DNA from: Sideroxydans sp.
Lineage (GTDB): Bacteria; Pseudomonadota; Gammaproteobacteria; Burkholderiales; Gallionellaceae
DNA: 64,000 nucleotides
NCBI GenBank assembly: GCA_028710605.1
Contig: JAQTTU010000013.1
Coordinates: 1 to 64,000 of the forward strand
Direction of reading: 5' to 3'
This document shows positions 44,531 to 53,080 of the stretch, one piece after another. Position numbers and translations under genes: made by a program. The notes beneath the pieces were generated by a model. That model had not been told where the DNA came from. It made no database searches and was given only the letters and a program-made list of their open reading frames with translations. The number at the start of each line of letters is the position of its first letter. The first letter of the stretch is position 1.

Positions 44531-44827
44531 CTATCTCAATGTGACGTTATCAATGTGCAACACCAGTTGCGCGATCTTGAGGCTGCGCTGCGCGAGGAAA
44601 CCTTCGGCTTTCACCCTCTGTCCGGGTTGCAAACGGCTGACTTGCTGTGCCGCTTCGCCCAGCGCCAGTGCCGGAACATCACACTGGACCTGGCGCTGCA
44701 TCCCCGCTTCCTGCTGCATCGAAGTGTGGCGCAACTTGAACGCCACTTTCGCCAAACCTGCCGGGGTGTAGCGCAAGCCTTCCAGCTCGACCACCTCCCC
44801 CTCAATCACACAACGGTTGCTGCTCAA
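44531..44827 (-). CDS. priB: Primosomal replication protein PriB (98 aa)
   Basis: A single-strand-DNA-binding OB-fold protein for PriA-dependent replication restart. Sequence such as CVIEGEVVELEGLRYTPAGL and FKLRHTS fits the family, and the place between rpsF and rpsR is the usual one. The start seems to be TTG at 44827, six bases after the rpsF stop; a GTG six codons later is an alternative. Confidence 0.9.
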   Translation of the reverse strand: MSSNRCVIEGEVVELEGLRYTPAGLAKVAFKLRHTSMQQEAGMQRQVQCDVPALALGEAAQQVSRLQPGQRVKAEGFLAQRSLKIAQLVLHIDNVTLR

Positions 44828-44833
44828 TCCGTA

Positions 44834-45232
44834 TTACGCAACCGCTTCTGGAGTTGCCGCTACTGCCTCTGCTGCCGGAGCAGCAGCCGCATCGCTGTTG
44901 AACGAACGCGACTTCTCTTCCTTCATCATGGCGGAGGGTGCGGTTACCGCAGCCTTGGTTTTGATGGTCAGATGGCGCAGCACAGCGTCATTGAATTTGA
45001 ACGCGTGCTCAAGTTCGTCCAGCGTGGGCTGATCGACTTCGATGTTCATCAGCACATAATGTGCTTTGTGTATTTTCTGGATAGGGTAAGCCAGTTGGCG
45101 GCGCCCCCAGTCTTCCAGACGGTGGATGTGACCGTTCTTGCTGGTCACCAGTGTGCGATAACGCTCGACCATCGCGGGAACTTGCTCGCTCTGATCGGGA
45201 TGCACGATAAATACGATTTCGTAATGTCGCAT
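44834..45232 (-). CDS. rpsF: 30S ribosomal protein bS6 (132 aa)
   Basis: [21 protein letters not shown] and [15 protein letters not shown] are clear bS6 signatures. ATG at 45232 has AAGGAGATGAG upstream; codons before it are leader sequence. The C-terminal 30 residues are an Ala/Glu-rich flexible tail. First gene of the ribosomal operon. Confidence 0.97.
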   Translation of the reverse strand: MRHYEIVFIVHPDQSEQVPAMVERYRTLVTSKNGHIHRLEDWGRRQLAYPIQKIHKAHYVLMNIEVDQPTLDELEHAFKFNDAVLRHLTIKTKAAVTAPSAMMKEEKSRSFNSDAAAAPAAEAVAATPEAVA

Positions 45233-45249
45233 CTCATCTCCTTGTGGTT

Positions 45250-45295
45250 GTAGCCCCCCGTCATGCGAAAGACGGTGGAGCAAGGTTAAAACTAC
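45250..45295 (-). promoter_or_regulatory. Possible S6:S18 autoregulatory mRNA leader
   Basis: In the rpsF 5' leader the RNA can fold with an outer GUAG/CUAC helix and an inner CCGUC/GACGG hairpin, separated by an asymmetric internal loop containing ACCUUGCUCC. This is the layout of the known S6:S18-binding leader in proteobacteria. I could not run a covariance model. Confidence 0.5.
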
Positions 45296-45342
45296 GGGTA
45301 ATTCCGCTCGTTCACCGAGTTACGGTTTTCAAGGGAGCGCGG

Positions 45343-45370
45343 ATTATAGCGATATTCGGCTTGCAGTCAA
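45343..45370 (-). promoter_or_regulatory. Strong sigma-70 promoter for rpsF operon
   Basis: On the minus strand TTGACT (45370-45365), a 16-base spacer and TATAAT (45348-45343), then a GC-rich discriminator CCGCGCTCCC. It gives a leader of roughly 105 bases before rpsF. Confidence 0.75.
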
Positions 45371-45444
45371 CCGCACCTGAGTACGTTCATGATTTACAAA
45401 AGACATTGCCACTTGCGAGTGTTGGATGGCATGATTCCCGCCCA

Positions 45445-46134
45445 ATGAATCAATTCACTTCCAGCGCCATGAAGCTTCTCCCGGAATCCAGTTATGACAA
45501 GCTCATGCGCTTGCCCGTTGTGCTATTGTTTGCTTTCCTGTCGTTCCGGGAAATATCCTTCCTCAGGGATTTCCTTGAAAACAATCCGGTGCAGGCGGAT
45601 GTTCATTTTATTGCGGCACTCAGCGCGCGCGTTTCCCTGATCCTATTTTTGTTGCTGTTGGTCGCATTGAATCTGGTTCGATCCAAACCGGTCAATAAAG
45701 CACAGGGATGGCAGCCAAAAATTTCCGCATTGCTGGGGCTGACCGTAGGGAGCTTGATGCTGTTTCTGCAACGCGCCGATGCATCGCCCTGGGTTGACCT
45801 GATCTCCGCTCTGTTGCTGTTTGTCGGCAACTACCTGTGCATCGTTGCCCTGCTACATCTCGGGCGATCCATCAGTGTCATGGCCGAAGCACGTCGCCTG
45901 ATTACCAGCGGCCCGTATTCTCTGGTCAGACATCCGCTTTACTTTGCCGAAGAAATCGCCATGCTCGGAACTTTTCTGATATTCCGCTCATGGGCTGCCG
46001 CTGCCATCTTGTGCATACACTTCGCATTCCAGGTACAGCGCATGCTGAATGAAGAGCGCGTCCTGTGCGAGACTTTTCCCGAGTATCAGTCTTACAAACA
46101 ACAAACGGCCCGTTTGATTCCGGGCTTGTGGTAA
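45445..46134 (+). CDS. Membrane protein of the isoprenylcysteine methyltransferase/PEMT-like family (229 aa)
   Basis: I chose ATG at 45445 (MNQFTSSAMKLL); 45469 is an alternative. About five hydrophobic segments lie in residues 20-190. The C-terminal part (ITSGPYSLVRHPLYFAEEIAMLGT...NEERVLCETFPEYQSYKQQTARLIPGLW) is the typical pattern of the ICMT/phospholipid methyltransferase fold with its SAM-binding RHPxY. The bacterial substrate is unknown. It is followed after four bases by a small membrane-anchored protein gene, probably one operon. Confidence 0.8.
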   Translation: MNQFTSSAMKLLPESSYDKLMRLPVVLLFAFLSFREISFLRDFLENNPVQADVHFIAALSARVSLILFLLLLVALNLVRSKPVNKAQGWQPKISALLGLTVGSLMLFLQRADASPWVDLISALLLFVGNYLCIVALLHLGRSISVMAEARRLITSGPYSLVRHPLYFAEEIAMLGTFLIFRSWAAAAILCIHFAFQVQRMLNEERVLCETFPEYQSYKQQTARLIPGLW

Positions 46135-46138
46135 TTCA

Positions 46139-46582
46139 ATGATGGCGCGAAATATTTTCATCGGCACTTTGGTTGCGATTGTCGGATTGGTCTCGGGAGT
46201 GATTTTGTTATTTGGCGAAAGCCCGCATTACCCGATAGTTCGCATGCAAATTCCCGGCGGAGTTATGTTGACTTTTATCGGGCAAGCCAAGAGTTTGAAC
46301 CAATGCGAAACAACCAATGAAAGAACCGTTTCCGCTCTTCACGCAAAGTGTGCCCAGTGCGTCATCGAACAGGCTACGTGCCCGGGCAAGCTGGAAGCGG
46401 TATGGAGTAATGCAATATCAAACCGAGCAATCGGCGTTTATTCGGTACGCAGTGATAGTCTGCACATCCTGATTGATGCGCCCGCAGAATTAGCCCGGCA
46501 AGTATGTGACAGCATGGCTATGCAAATCACTCAGCAAAGAACTGAGTCCGGCCACTGCATTTCCCCCAACTCTTCACAGTAA
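46139..46582 (+). CDS. Small membrane-anchored protein of unknown function (147 aa)
   Basis: ATG at 46139, four bases after the methyltransferase-like gene. One N-terminal transmembrane helix (IFIGTLVAIVGLVSGVILLFG) is followed by an extracytoplasmic domain with six cysteines (QCETT, CAQCV, CPG, VCDSM, HCIS), which suggests disulfides. I recognise no family. It converges with the YjbH-type gene and ends three bases from its end. Confidence 0.7.
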   Translation: MMARNIFIGTLVAIVGLVSGVILLFGESPHYPIVRMQIPGGVMLTFIGQAKSLNQCETTNERTVSALHAKCAQCVIEQATCPGKLEAVWSNAISNRAIGVYSVRSDSLHILIDAPAELARQVCDSMAMQITQQRTESGHCISPNSSQ

Positions 46583-46585
46583 ATC

Positions 46586-49516
46586 CTATTCGATTCCCCA
46601 TTTTTCCTGGTGCTGCGAAGGAACAGGAATGTAGTTTTCCAGTTTGGCGGGACGATATTGCAAAGTGCGTTCGTCCAACAGTTGCGTCATGTCGTAAAGC
46701 TGAACCTCTCGCCCGAGCTTGGCCCCTCCATCACGGATAAGCGGCTTCCAGATGAAATGGGCAATCGTGCCGGATGACTTGGTAAGCATTGCATCGAATG
46801 GAATATTCACATATAGGCACTTATCGAAGCTTCCCTCGCCAAATTGCTTGGCCGAGACATTGGTCTTGGTAAAGTAGCCTCCGATACGCACTCCGTTCTG
46901 AAATACGCGCGACATTTCGACAGTCACGCCCACGTCTCCGGCCAAGTAACGACCCGCGCTCAAATTTGCCAGCACATCGTTCCACCCGGTGTCCCAATAT
47001 AACGTGGCGTGTCCGGTATCAACCTGATAATCGCGCAGCGCAAAATCCTGTTTGAAATCCCGCTGGCGCACCCGGTTCAAATCGACACCCAGCGCGAAAT
47101 GACTGCCCAAAGAGCGATACATCCACTCCGCTCCCACTCCAGCGTACATATTTTCAAGATACCCTGCATACACACTGAAATACTGGTTGTCAGTCAATTT
47201 TCCCGCATGGGTCAATTGCAGGTTGGGCATAGTAACGCTCGAGGTGGTCAGGTATTCGCGCATATAGGTTCGCACGCGCGGCAGGTTGCTGGGGGCGGTG
47301 TATTTAAACTTGTCGTAGTTATCCAACAGAGCCAACTGCACACTTCCTTGCATCCAAGTGTCTTCACGCAAACGCAACTTGGCACTACCTTCGGCAAATA
47401 TCTGGTAGAGAATAAATCCATCCGGCCCACCCAAGTTGTAACGCAATCCGAAACCCGGCTCGGCTTCGAACTTCGAACGCGTTCCTTGATAAAGCGACTG
47501 TGCCGGTTCTACTGCCGGGATAGGTTCAGCAGTTCGCGCGACGACTGCATCGCGCTGTTCGCTTGGCGGCAGCGGTTGCGTTTGTTGACGTACCCAGACA
47601 CTCCGGTCTGTCCGATGTTCTACCAACGGAATGCCATGCTGATTTTGCACCAGCGTGAACTCATCAATTTCAGGCGGCGCATCACGATGCAGCACGGCAT
47701 TGGCCCGATCAAGGCGATCACGCCAATAAAACGCCTCTGCATCATCAACGTTCACGCGCAATTCATGTCCATGTTGTTCGATACTGGAAATCGGCCAAGC
47801 GGTTTGATTTGCCAAGTCCCTTGCCGTCACGACACCTATAGCAGAACTCTGCGGCCGATATGCCGAAACGGGTACGGGTGCGGGATCGTCGAGTTTGGGT
47901 ATTGCCATTTTCTTCAAATCGGTTTGAAAAGTAAGGCTCAATGTCAACGTGTTGCCGCGCTCGATTCCCAGAGACACTTCAATTGCCCGCCCGGCTCGAT
48001 ACACCGCGCCGAAATTCCAGGGCGAATCTTGGCGCTGGTTATTGCTTTGGGGTTCATGCTGGTAATTGTTGCCGTCATATTCCAGCTTTAGAACCAGCGG
48101 TTCCCAATGGGATTGGTATTGCATGCCGCCAAACAAAGCTGTTGGTCCGCGAAAATAACTACTCACGGCAAACTCCCCTCCCATGCCAACATTTAGTTTG
48201 CGGGTATCGAAAGCGGGACTGAGTAACGACAAGGGATTGCGCAAATTATCCCTTCCCCCCACATACCCCCAACCCAATCCTACACTCCAATCGAATGCCC
48301 CGGAGCGCTTGTTCGCAACGAGGAATTCTCCCGAGAACAACCCAGTACCGGTAATGTCGCGCAATCCCAGTGCAACTTGCGGACGATATGCCGACTCATT
48401 CAGCAAATTGAATTTAATATCGATACTCTTGTCCTTATAGGCCTGATCGCCAGCAATTGAAGGGCCATAATACCGATTGCTCACGCTGGAATAACGGAAG
48501 CCGAGTTCCATCCAATCCAGTGGCTGCAAGAAAAAATTGGTATGCGAATAGGGATAGGTGCGGCTCAGCGTCATTGAGCCGTGACCTGTGGTACGCATTC
48601 GCGCTGTGGGAGTTTGCATCAAACCTGCGCCGCCCCAATCGTTGGCTGTTATCACCGGATCAGTAAGGGTCTCGTTTCCGCCATCCTCATGCAATCCATC
48701 AGCCGAAGAAGGCCGTTCGCGGTAAGTTTGTCGAACAAAATACGGCTCCTCGAGAACGGTAAACAGTTTTTGGTTGCTGTCACTACCCAACTCCGGCGCA
48801 ACACCTTGCGTTGCCAGAAAAGCAGATAACTCACCGGATATGGCTTCAGCCCACTTATCTTCCCGTAGCGGAAGCCATATCCAAGCTCCGGGTGCAGGTT
48901 CATCTTGTTTTTGTATATTCCAGCCTGCAATCCCAAAGCGGCCAACCTTGCCATCCGGTTGGATAACCCATGCCCAATCTACACGACCAATCGCATCGGG
49001 AGCGCAGACCGCGAGATATTTTCTGCTCGTAAAACCGGGCACATGCGCTAATTGGCAGCGCTTCCCATTCGAGGTCAGCAATGTAATGGCGCTTGGACGC
49101 TTCGGCAGAGACACGCTATGTTCAGAGAGAATGATTGGATCGTAATTCGGGTTGGCTCTTAGCCAGTCGGAGTCGGCAATTGAAACGGGAACGCGTCCAG
49201 TGATCGGCATCTCGTCCAGCCAATCGTACAAGCGGCCAATCGCTTCGGCATCAGCCCCCAGAATGCCGGTGAGCTTCTTAAGCAAATCATTTCGCAGTTG
49301 CGCCTGATTTGCCACTTCATCGGGAACCCGCCATATCAAACCCGGCGGATAATCATTTTCCGTGCTAACTTTTGAAGACAACCATTCGCTCAAGCGTTGC
49401 GGTTCGTCTTGCGCATAAGAATATGGAATCGAAGGTATTAGAGCTAATATAAACAGCGCAAAAGCAATTGGCGGAATTCGCAAAATACAAACATTTTGTC
49501 CCAATATAGTAAGCAT
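46586..49516 (-). CDS. YjbG(GfcC)-YjbH fusion, exopolysaccharide outer-membrane protein (976 aa)
   Basis: The ATG at 49516 starts a signal peptide (ILRIPPIAFALFILALIPSI, then SYA) and lies 22 bases after the lipoprotein gene; the frame is open earlier but overlaps that gene. Residues about 40-270 look like the YjbG/GfcC domain (LYDWLDEMPITGRVPV, LPKRPSAITLL, PGAWIWLPL). From about 285 onward is a YjbH domain, a beta-barrel-like region with GGAGLMQTPTARM, many aromatic alternating strands and the end VQLYDMTQLLDERTLQYRPAKLENY. In E. coli yjbG and yjbH are separate genes of one exopolysaccharide operon; here they are joined. Confidence 0.8.
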   Translation of the reverse strand: MLTILGQNVCILRIPPIAFALFILALIPSIPYSYAQDEPQRLSEWLSSKVSTENDYPPGLIWRVPDEVANQAQLRNDLLKKLTGILGADAEAIGRLYDWLDEMPITGRVPVSIADSDWLRANPNYDPIILSEHSVSLPKRPSAITLLTSNGKRCQLAHVPGFTSRKYLAVCAPDAIGRVDWAWVIQPDGKVGRFGIAGWNIQKQDEPAPGAWIWLPLREDKWAEAISGELSAFLATQGVAPELGSDSNQKLFTVLEEPYFVRQTYRERPSSADGLHEDGGNETLTDPVITANDWGGAGLMQTPTARMRTTGHGSMTLSRTYPYSHTNFFLQPLDWMELGFRYSSVSNRYYGPSIAGDQAYKDKSIDIKFNLLNESAYRPQVALGLRDITGTGLFSGEFLVANKRSGAFDWSVGLGWGYVGGRDNLRNPLSLLSPAFDTRKLNVGMGGEFAVSSYFRGPTALFGGMQYQSHWEPLVLKLEYDGNNYQHEPQSNNQRQDSPWNFGAVYRAGRAIEVSLGIERGNTLTLSLTFQTDLKKMAIPKLDDPAPVPVSAYRPQSSAIGVVTARDLANQTAWPISSIEQHGHELRVNVDDAEAFYWRDRLDRANAVLHRDAPPEIDEFTLVQNQHGIPLVEHRTDRSVWVRQQTQPLPPSEQRDAVVARTAEPIPAVEPAQSLYQGTRSKFEAEPGFGLRYNLGGPDGFILYQIFAEGSAKLRLREDTWMQGSVQLALLDNYDKFKYTAPSNLPRVRTYMREYLTTSSVTMPNLQLTHAGKLTDNQYFSVYAGYLENMYAGVGAEWMYRSLGSHFALGVDLNRVRQRDFKQDFALRDYQVDTGHATLYWDTGWNDVLANLSAGRYLAGDVGVTVEMSRVFQNGVRIGGYFTKTNVSAKQFGEGSFDKCLYVNIPFDAMLTKSSGTIAHFIWKPLIRDGGAKLGREVQLYDMTQLLDERTLQYRPAKLENYIPVPSQHQEKWGIE

Positions 49517-49538
49517 TTTTTCGAAGGGATAAGGAAAG

Positions 49539-50237
49539 CTACTCACTCTTTCCCCCCGCACTCGCCTGCCAACGTTGCCAAGAGAAACATAGCTTAGCTG
49601 CAACACATTGCTCGCCGTACACCACGACCTCTTTTGCATCACGCAAATCAACCGCATAGCGGGCAAGCGGGAACATGTCCGACGATGCATCTGCGTTATT
49701 ATGTTGCGCGACCATCCTCTCGTCGAACCATGTCAGCGCATGAGGATCAATAAGCTTTAGTTGAGAATCATCGGGAGGTGCAATACGACGAAGCAACAAA
49801 TCGTCGCGAACCCCGAAGTGATATCCCGGCATTACATCGCGAATGCGCGTCCATCTGAACGGTTCTTTCCTTTCCGCAAGCGCAGACCAAGCAGGCATTT
49901 CTGGAAGCAATACACTTCGCCATTCCGAGGTGAGCCCCACCGCCGCAACAAGTCTTCCATTCTGAAAGCGCAATACTTCACGCCCCGCGCTATACCAGAC
50001 ACTTACTACATTTGCAGAATCGACATTTGAGGTATCTGATGCAATAAAAATGACATTGCCATCAACTGACAGCCGCAAGTAATTGTAAGCGGGATTAAGT
50101 TCCACACTATCGAATTCATCGCCTTGCGGGCTGACGCGCCGCAGCATTTGCATCATCGGATTGGATGCCAACGAAGAACACCCTGCCAAGAGCAGCAAGA
50201 ACGCGAGGACAGAAAGGCGAGGTATCAGAAATATCAT
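49539..50237 (-). CDS. YjbF/GfcB-family exopolysaccharide lipoprotein (232 aa)
   Basis: A lipoprotein signal peptide with lipobox LLLLAGC (Cys20) places it in the outer or inner membrane. The mature part (VELNPAYNYLRLSVDGNVIFIASDT, VWYSAGREVLRFQNGRLV, DVMPGYHFG) matches the YjbF/GfcB family of group 4 capsule and yjb operons. It precedes the YjbG-YjbH fusion by 22 bases and follows the YjbE-like gene, matching the yjbEFGH order. Confidence 0.85.
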   Translation of the reverse strand: MIFLIPRLSVLAFLLLLAGCSSLASNPMMQMLRRVSPQGDEFDSVELNPAYNYLRLSVDGNVIFIASDTSNVDSANVVSVWYSAGREVLRFQNGRLVAAVGLTSEWRSVLLPEMPAWSALAERKEPFRWTRIRDVMPGYHFGVRDDLLLRRIAPPDDSQLKLIDPHALTWFDERMVAQHNNADASSDMFPLARYAVDLRDAKEVVVYGEQCVAAKLCFSWQRWQASAGGKSE

Positions 50238-50267
50238 CCTAGAAAACGCGCTTGAGGGCTTTGTAAG

Positions 50268-50306
50268 TGCGGATTTATTCGCACGTGATGTGCGAATGAA
50301 TTCGCA
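50268..50306. repeat. Hairpin repeat upstream of the YjbF gene
   Basis: TGCGGATTTATTCGCAC and GTGCGAATGAATTCGCA pair at 15 of 17 positions around a 5-base loop. It lies in the 230-base gap between the YjbE and YjbF genes, about 30 bases before the YjbF start; a terminator (50425-50455) is also there. It may affect mRNA stability. Confidence 0.7.
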
Positions 50307-50424
50307 TCTACACCGTCTGCGTAACGCACTGGATTTTCGGAGTGTTCAATTTCAACTACGTTTTTTGGGATCATCAAAATAACTTCTGATTTACAGAATT
50401 ATATTTCGATTTGAGCGGACAAAA

Positions 50425-50455
50425 AAAATCCTTGGCAAAATGCCAAGGATTTTTC
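50425..50455 (-). terminator. Terminator after the YjbE-like gene
   Basis: AAAAATCCTTGGCA-AAA-TGCCAAGGATTTTT is a perfect stem with T-runs, 14 bases past the stop at 50469. It should make the YjbE-like transcript mostly separate from the YjbF-YjbGH genes. Confidence 0.88.
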
Positions 50456-50468
50456 TCAACTGATTCGA

Positions 50469-51005
50469 TCAGGGAGTTGTACCAGTTCCGCCACTTCCAC
50501 TGCTGGAAGAAGAACCGCCTGAGGCAGCTCCAATCACAAGAATAGCAGCACCTCCCGCAGCGAGCGTTGTTCCACTAACGCCCCCCCCAATCGCTCCTGC
50601 AACAGGAGTGGTGGTGGTCTGCGGAAGAGTTGTGGCGGCCTTCTTGGTAGAAGCCTCAGCGGCCGCTTTCTTTGCAGCTTCGTCAGCAGCCGCTTTCTTT
50701 GCAGCTTCGTCAGCAGCCGCTTTTTTTGCAGCTTCGTCAGCGGCTGCTTTTTCAGCGGCTGCTTTTTCAGCGGCTTGTTTTTTTGCAAGCTCAGCAGCTG
50801 CTTTTCTTTCTTCCTCTTTCTTCTTCGCCGCCTCAATAGCGGCTTTTCTTTCTTCTTCTTTCTGAGCCGCCTGCGCAGCGGCCTTCTTGCTCAGCTTTTT
50901 CTTCACAACCTTCTTGGTTGTAGTCGGAGCTGCATCAGCGGCTACTGCGTTAAAGCCAGTCGTGGCTGCAAACAACAATGCAAATATCAATGCGATTTTT
51001 TTCAT
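50469..51005 (-). CDS. YjbE-like secreted protein with Lys/Ala repeats (178 aa)
   Basis: The signal peptide is MKKIALIFALLFAATTGFNA, cleaved near AVA-AD. Residues 30-125 are a Lys/Ala/Glu-rich helix or coiled coil with three tandem AADEAAKKA units (27-bp DNA repeats at 50661-50749). The C-terminal 45 residues (GAIGGGVSGTTLAAGGAAIL, then Ser/Gly-rich and GTGTTP) match the small Gly/Ser/Thr-rich YjbE protein, which in E. coli is only about 80 residues. Thus the Lys/Ala part is an added domain. A clear AAGGAG site and its own terminator suggest high expression. Role presumed in extracellular matrix. Confidence 0.75.
   Translation of the reverse strand: MKKIALIFALLFAATTGFNAVAADAAPTTTKKVVKKKLSKKAAAQAAQKEEERKAAIEAAKKKEEERKAAAELAKKQAAEKAAAEKAAADEAAKKAAADEAAKKAAADEAAKKAAAEASTKKAATTLPQTTTTPVAGAIGGGVSGTTLAAGGAAILVIGAASGGSSSSSGSGGTGTTP
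50661..50749. repeat. 27-bp tandem repeats inside the YjbE-like gene
   Basis: The unit GCAGCTTCGTCAGCAGCCGC plus 7 bases occurs three times in tandem with one or two changes, encoding AADEAAKKA. Such units can change number by slippage and alter the length of the helix. Confidence 0.8.
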
Positions 51006-51069
51006 GATTACTCCTTACGAAAATTGTCCAAACAACCGAAAACCCTAACCTCCACACCTACGCCTGCGG

Positions 51070-51075
51070 AGTATA
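51070..51075 (-). promoter_or_regulatory. Possible -10 box of the YjbE-like gene
   Basis: TATACT on the minus strand lies 65 bases before the YjbE start. A TTGATT 19 bases upstream is a possible but widely spaced -35. Weak evidence. Confidence 0.35.
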
Positions 51076-51096
51076 ACATCACTTCATCTATATAAA

Positions 51097-51828
51097 TCAA
51101 GAGTAACTCAACGCTATGAAAACAACTAACACACAAATCACAATAATCGAATTTCCCCACCTAAATTGAACCAAGCAGTTATTCAATACTTCCCTCCCTT
51201 TTTGTAAAGAAAGAGCCCCCCCCGTAATAAGTAAACGCAGGGTATAAAAAAGAATCATCGCATCACACTTGATAACGTTCCCTTCTTGATAAACCTTGGA
51301 ATAAAGCTTTTCCAGTTCTAATCGTTCGCTTGGAAGCAGTCCATATTTTCCGACCACTTGCGAAATACCGGAAATACCCGAGGGCGAATCGAATCTGGAT
51401 TCCCACCTTCCCGTTTTCTCAAGAAGATCGAGATTGCGCTGAGGCAACGGCCTATTTCCGATGAAACTCATCTGCCCAATAAATACATTAAATAACTGCA
51501 ATAGCTCTACCACTTGCGTTCGTTCAAGCACTCTCCCAATCGGCGTATAAACCTCGCAGCTAAGCGGAATGTCCAAATACCCATCGCGCATAAAACGTTC
51601 TTCGAGCCGATATTTTGGCGATGTTGCATCAGCGACCATAGTCCTGAATTTAATAATAGATACAGTTTTATCTAAAGAAACAACGCGGCGCGAGCAATAA
51701 AAAATTGGACGGCCTTCCAATAGCCAAATTAGTACCGACACCAGTGCAAATAGTGGTAGCAGTATCAGAATGAGAACTGCCGATCCCACAACATCCAATA
51801 TTCTTTTTAATATTCTGTACATCTTCAT
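51097..51828 (-). CDS. Bacterial sugar transferase, initiating enzyme of repeat-unit synthesis (243 aa)
   Basis: This family (WcaJ/PssY type, single-domain) moves a sugar-1-phosphate to undecaprenyl phosphate. It has the membrane-entering N-terminal helix (ILDVVGSAVLILILLPLFALVSVLIWL), the conserved KFRTM, the FIGNRPLPQ (R-P-x-x) motif and a basic C-terminal part. An unusual extra hydrophobic segment ends the protein (SIIVICVLVVFIALSYS). It is likely the first step for the polysaccharide made by the genes 52-64 kb. Confidence 0.88.
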   Translation of the reverse strand: MKMYRILKRILDVVGSAVLILILLPLFALVSVLIWLLEGRPIFYCSRRVVSLDKTVSIIKFRTMVADATSPKYRLEERFMRDGYLDIPLSCEVYTPIGRVLERTQVVELLQLFNVFIGQMSFIGNRPLPQRNLDLLEKTGRWESRFDSPSGISGISQVVGKYGLLPSERLELEKLYSKVYQEGNVIKCDAMILFYTLRLLITGGALSLQKGREVLNNCLVQFRWGNSIIVICVLVVFIALSYS

Positions 51829-51840
51829 GATGCTGCCTCA

Positions 51841-53064
51841 TTAATTTCCAGTTAATTTTGCAAGTTCAGTTTCGAACTGCTCTAACACTGCATCATGCCC
51901 GAAATATCTTTCCGCAATTAAACGCCCTTCCCTTCCTTGCGTTGCAAGTTTAACAGGATCATTAGCCATTCTTTTCAAAGTATCTGCCAATGCTTTTGAA
52001 TCACCTGACGGGGCAATTTCACCACAAGTGACAACAACCTGACCAACTTGTGTATCAGCAAACGTAGTTGCCAAAACCGGTCGGCCACTAGCCAACATTC
52101 CCAACAACTTGGAAGGCATCAGCAAGTCAGCAACATCAGCTCGTTGAGGCAAAAGATGAACATCAGCCATATTCAATAAATCATTCAATCGATTGGCGGG
52201 CTGTAAAGAAAGCCATAAGATATTAGACAACCCTTCAGCTTGCTTTTGCAACTTAATCTTAGCAGCCCCTTCGCCACATAGCACAAATTGTACACAATCA
52301 TCGCCCGCAAGTTGGCGTGCAGCATCCACCACCACCTCAAGACCTTGCTTTTCACCCATGTTGCCCGAGTAAAGAGCAACAACCTTATTCTTTGATATTC
52401 CTAATTCTGTACGAAATAGACTTTCAGTCTTAAGCGGAAAAATTTCGCGTTTATTCACCCAATTCTGAAACAAGAATGACTTGGAACGCTTTACATTTTT
52501 ACTCGCTAACTTCTCCATCATTTTTGGTGAAATCGTAGAAATGCGGTCAAATCGATTCATCAGCAGATGCTCGCACCATAGAGCGAATCTTCGCGCCCAT
52601 GCAGATTTGAGGATGCCCAACTCAAATGCAGCATCAATTTCAAAATCCTGAATATGCAACCACGATTTTGCTCCGCATAACTTTGCTGTTAGCCATGATG
52701 TCGGTGCGCACATCAAGGGCGGCTCGATTACTAGAACCACATCCGGCTTCCAGAAAGCCTGCCGCAGCATAACAGGCAGACTACTTAAGGCAAAACTCGC
52801 CAAATGCAGTATGCGTTTCAAGCCAGAGAGTTTTGTTGGAATCCACAAAGGGCAGCGCCAAATATCAACACCCGAGATACATTCGCGACGATAACTCCAT
52901 GAGGTATAGCCTTTCGTCACCGCCCATTCCGGGTAGTAAGGTGGTGCCGTAACCACCCTCACTTCATGCCCGCGCGCAACCAGCCATTCCGCCATCTCGC
53001 CAGTGTATTTGCCGATGCCGATTTTCTCGGGATGGTAATTCGTACCACAAATCAGAATTCGCAA
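51841..53064 (-). CDS. WcaI-type glycosyltransferase, GT4 (407 aa)
   Basis: MRILICGTNYHPEKIGIGKYTGEMAEWLVARGHEV is the typical start of colanic-acid WcaI-like transferases, with PPYYPEW further on. The GT-B C-terminal half has VALYSGNMGEKQGLEVVVDAA and the E-x7-E-like ADVHLLPQRADVADLLMPSK. It adds a sugar to the lipid-linked repeat unit; the exact sugar is unknown. Twelve bases separate it from the sugar transferase gene. Confidence 0.88.
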   Translation of the reverse strand: MRILICGTNYHPEKIGIGKYTGEMAEWLVARGHEVRVVTAPPYYPEWAVTKGYTSWSYRRECISGVDIWRCPLWIPTKLSGLKRILHLASFALSSLPVMLRQAFWKPDVVLVIEPPLMCAPTSWLTAKLCGAKSWLHIQDFEIDAAFELGILKSAWARRFALWCEHLLMNRFDRISTISPKMMEKLASKNVKRSKSFLFQNWVNKREIFPLKTESLFRTELGISKNKVVALYSGNMGEKQGLEVVVDAARQLAGDDCVQFVLCGEGAAKIKLQKQAEGLSNILWLSLQPANRLNDLLNMADVHLLPQRADVADLLMPSKLLGMLASGRPVLATTFADTQVGQVVVTCGEIAPSGDSKALADTLKRMANDPVKLATQGREGRLIAERYFGHDAVLEQFETELAKLTGN

Positions 53065-53080
53065 GAATTATCCATCCAAC

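Noticed and set aside
50661-50749. Tandem repeats as a CRISPR array
   Set aside because: Units are contiguous with no spacers and are translated in frame as AADEAAKKA.
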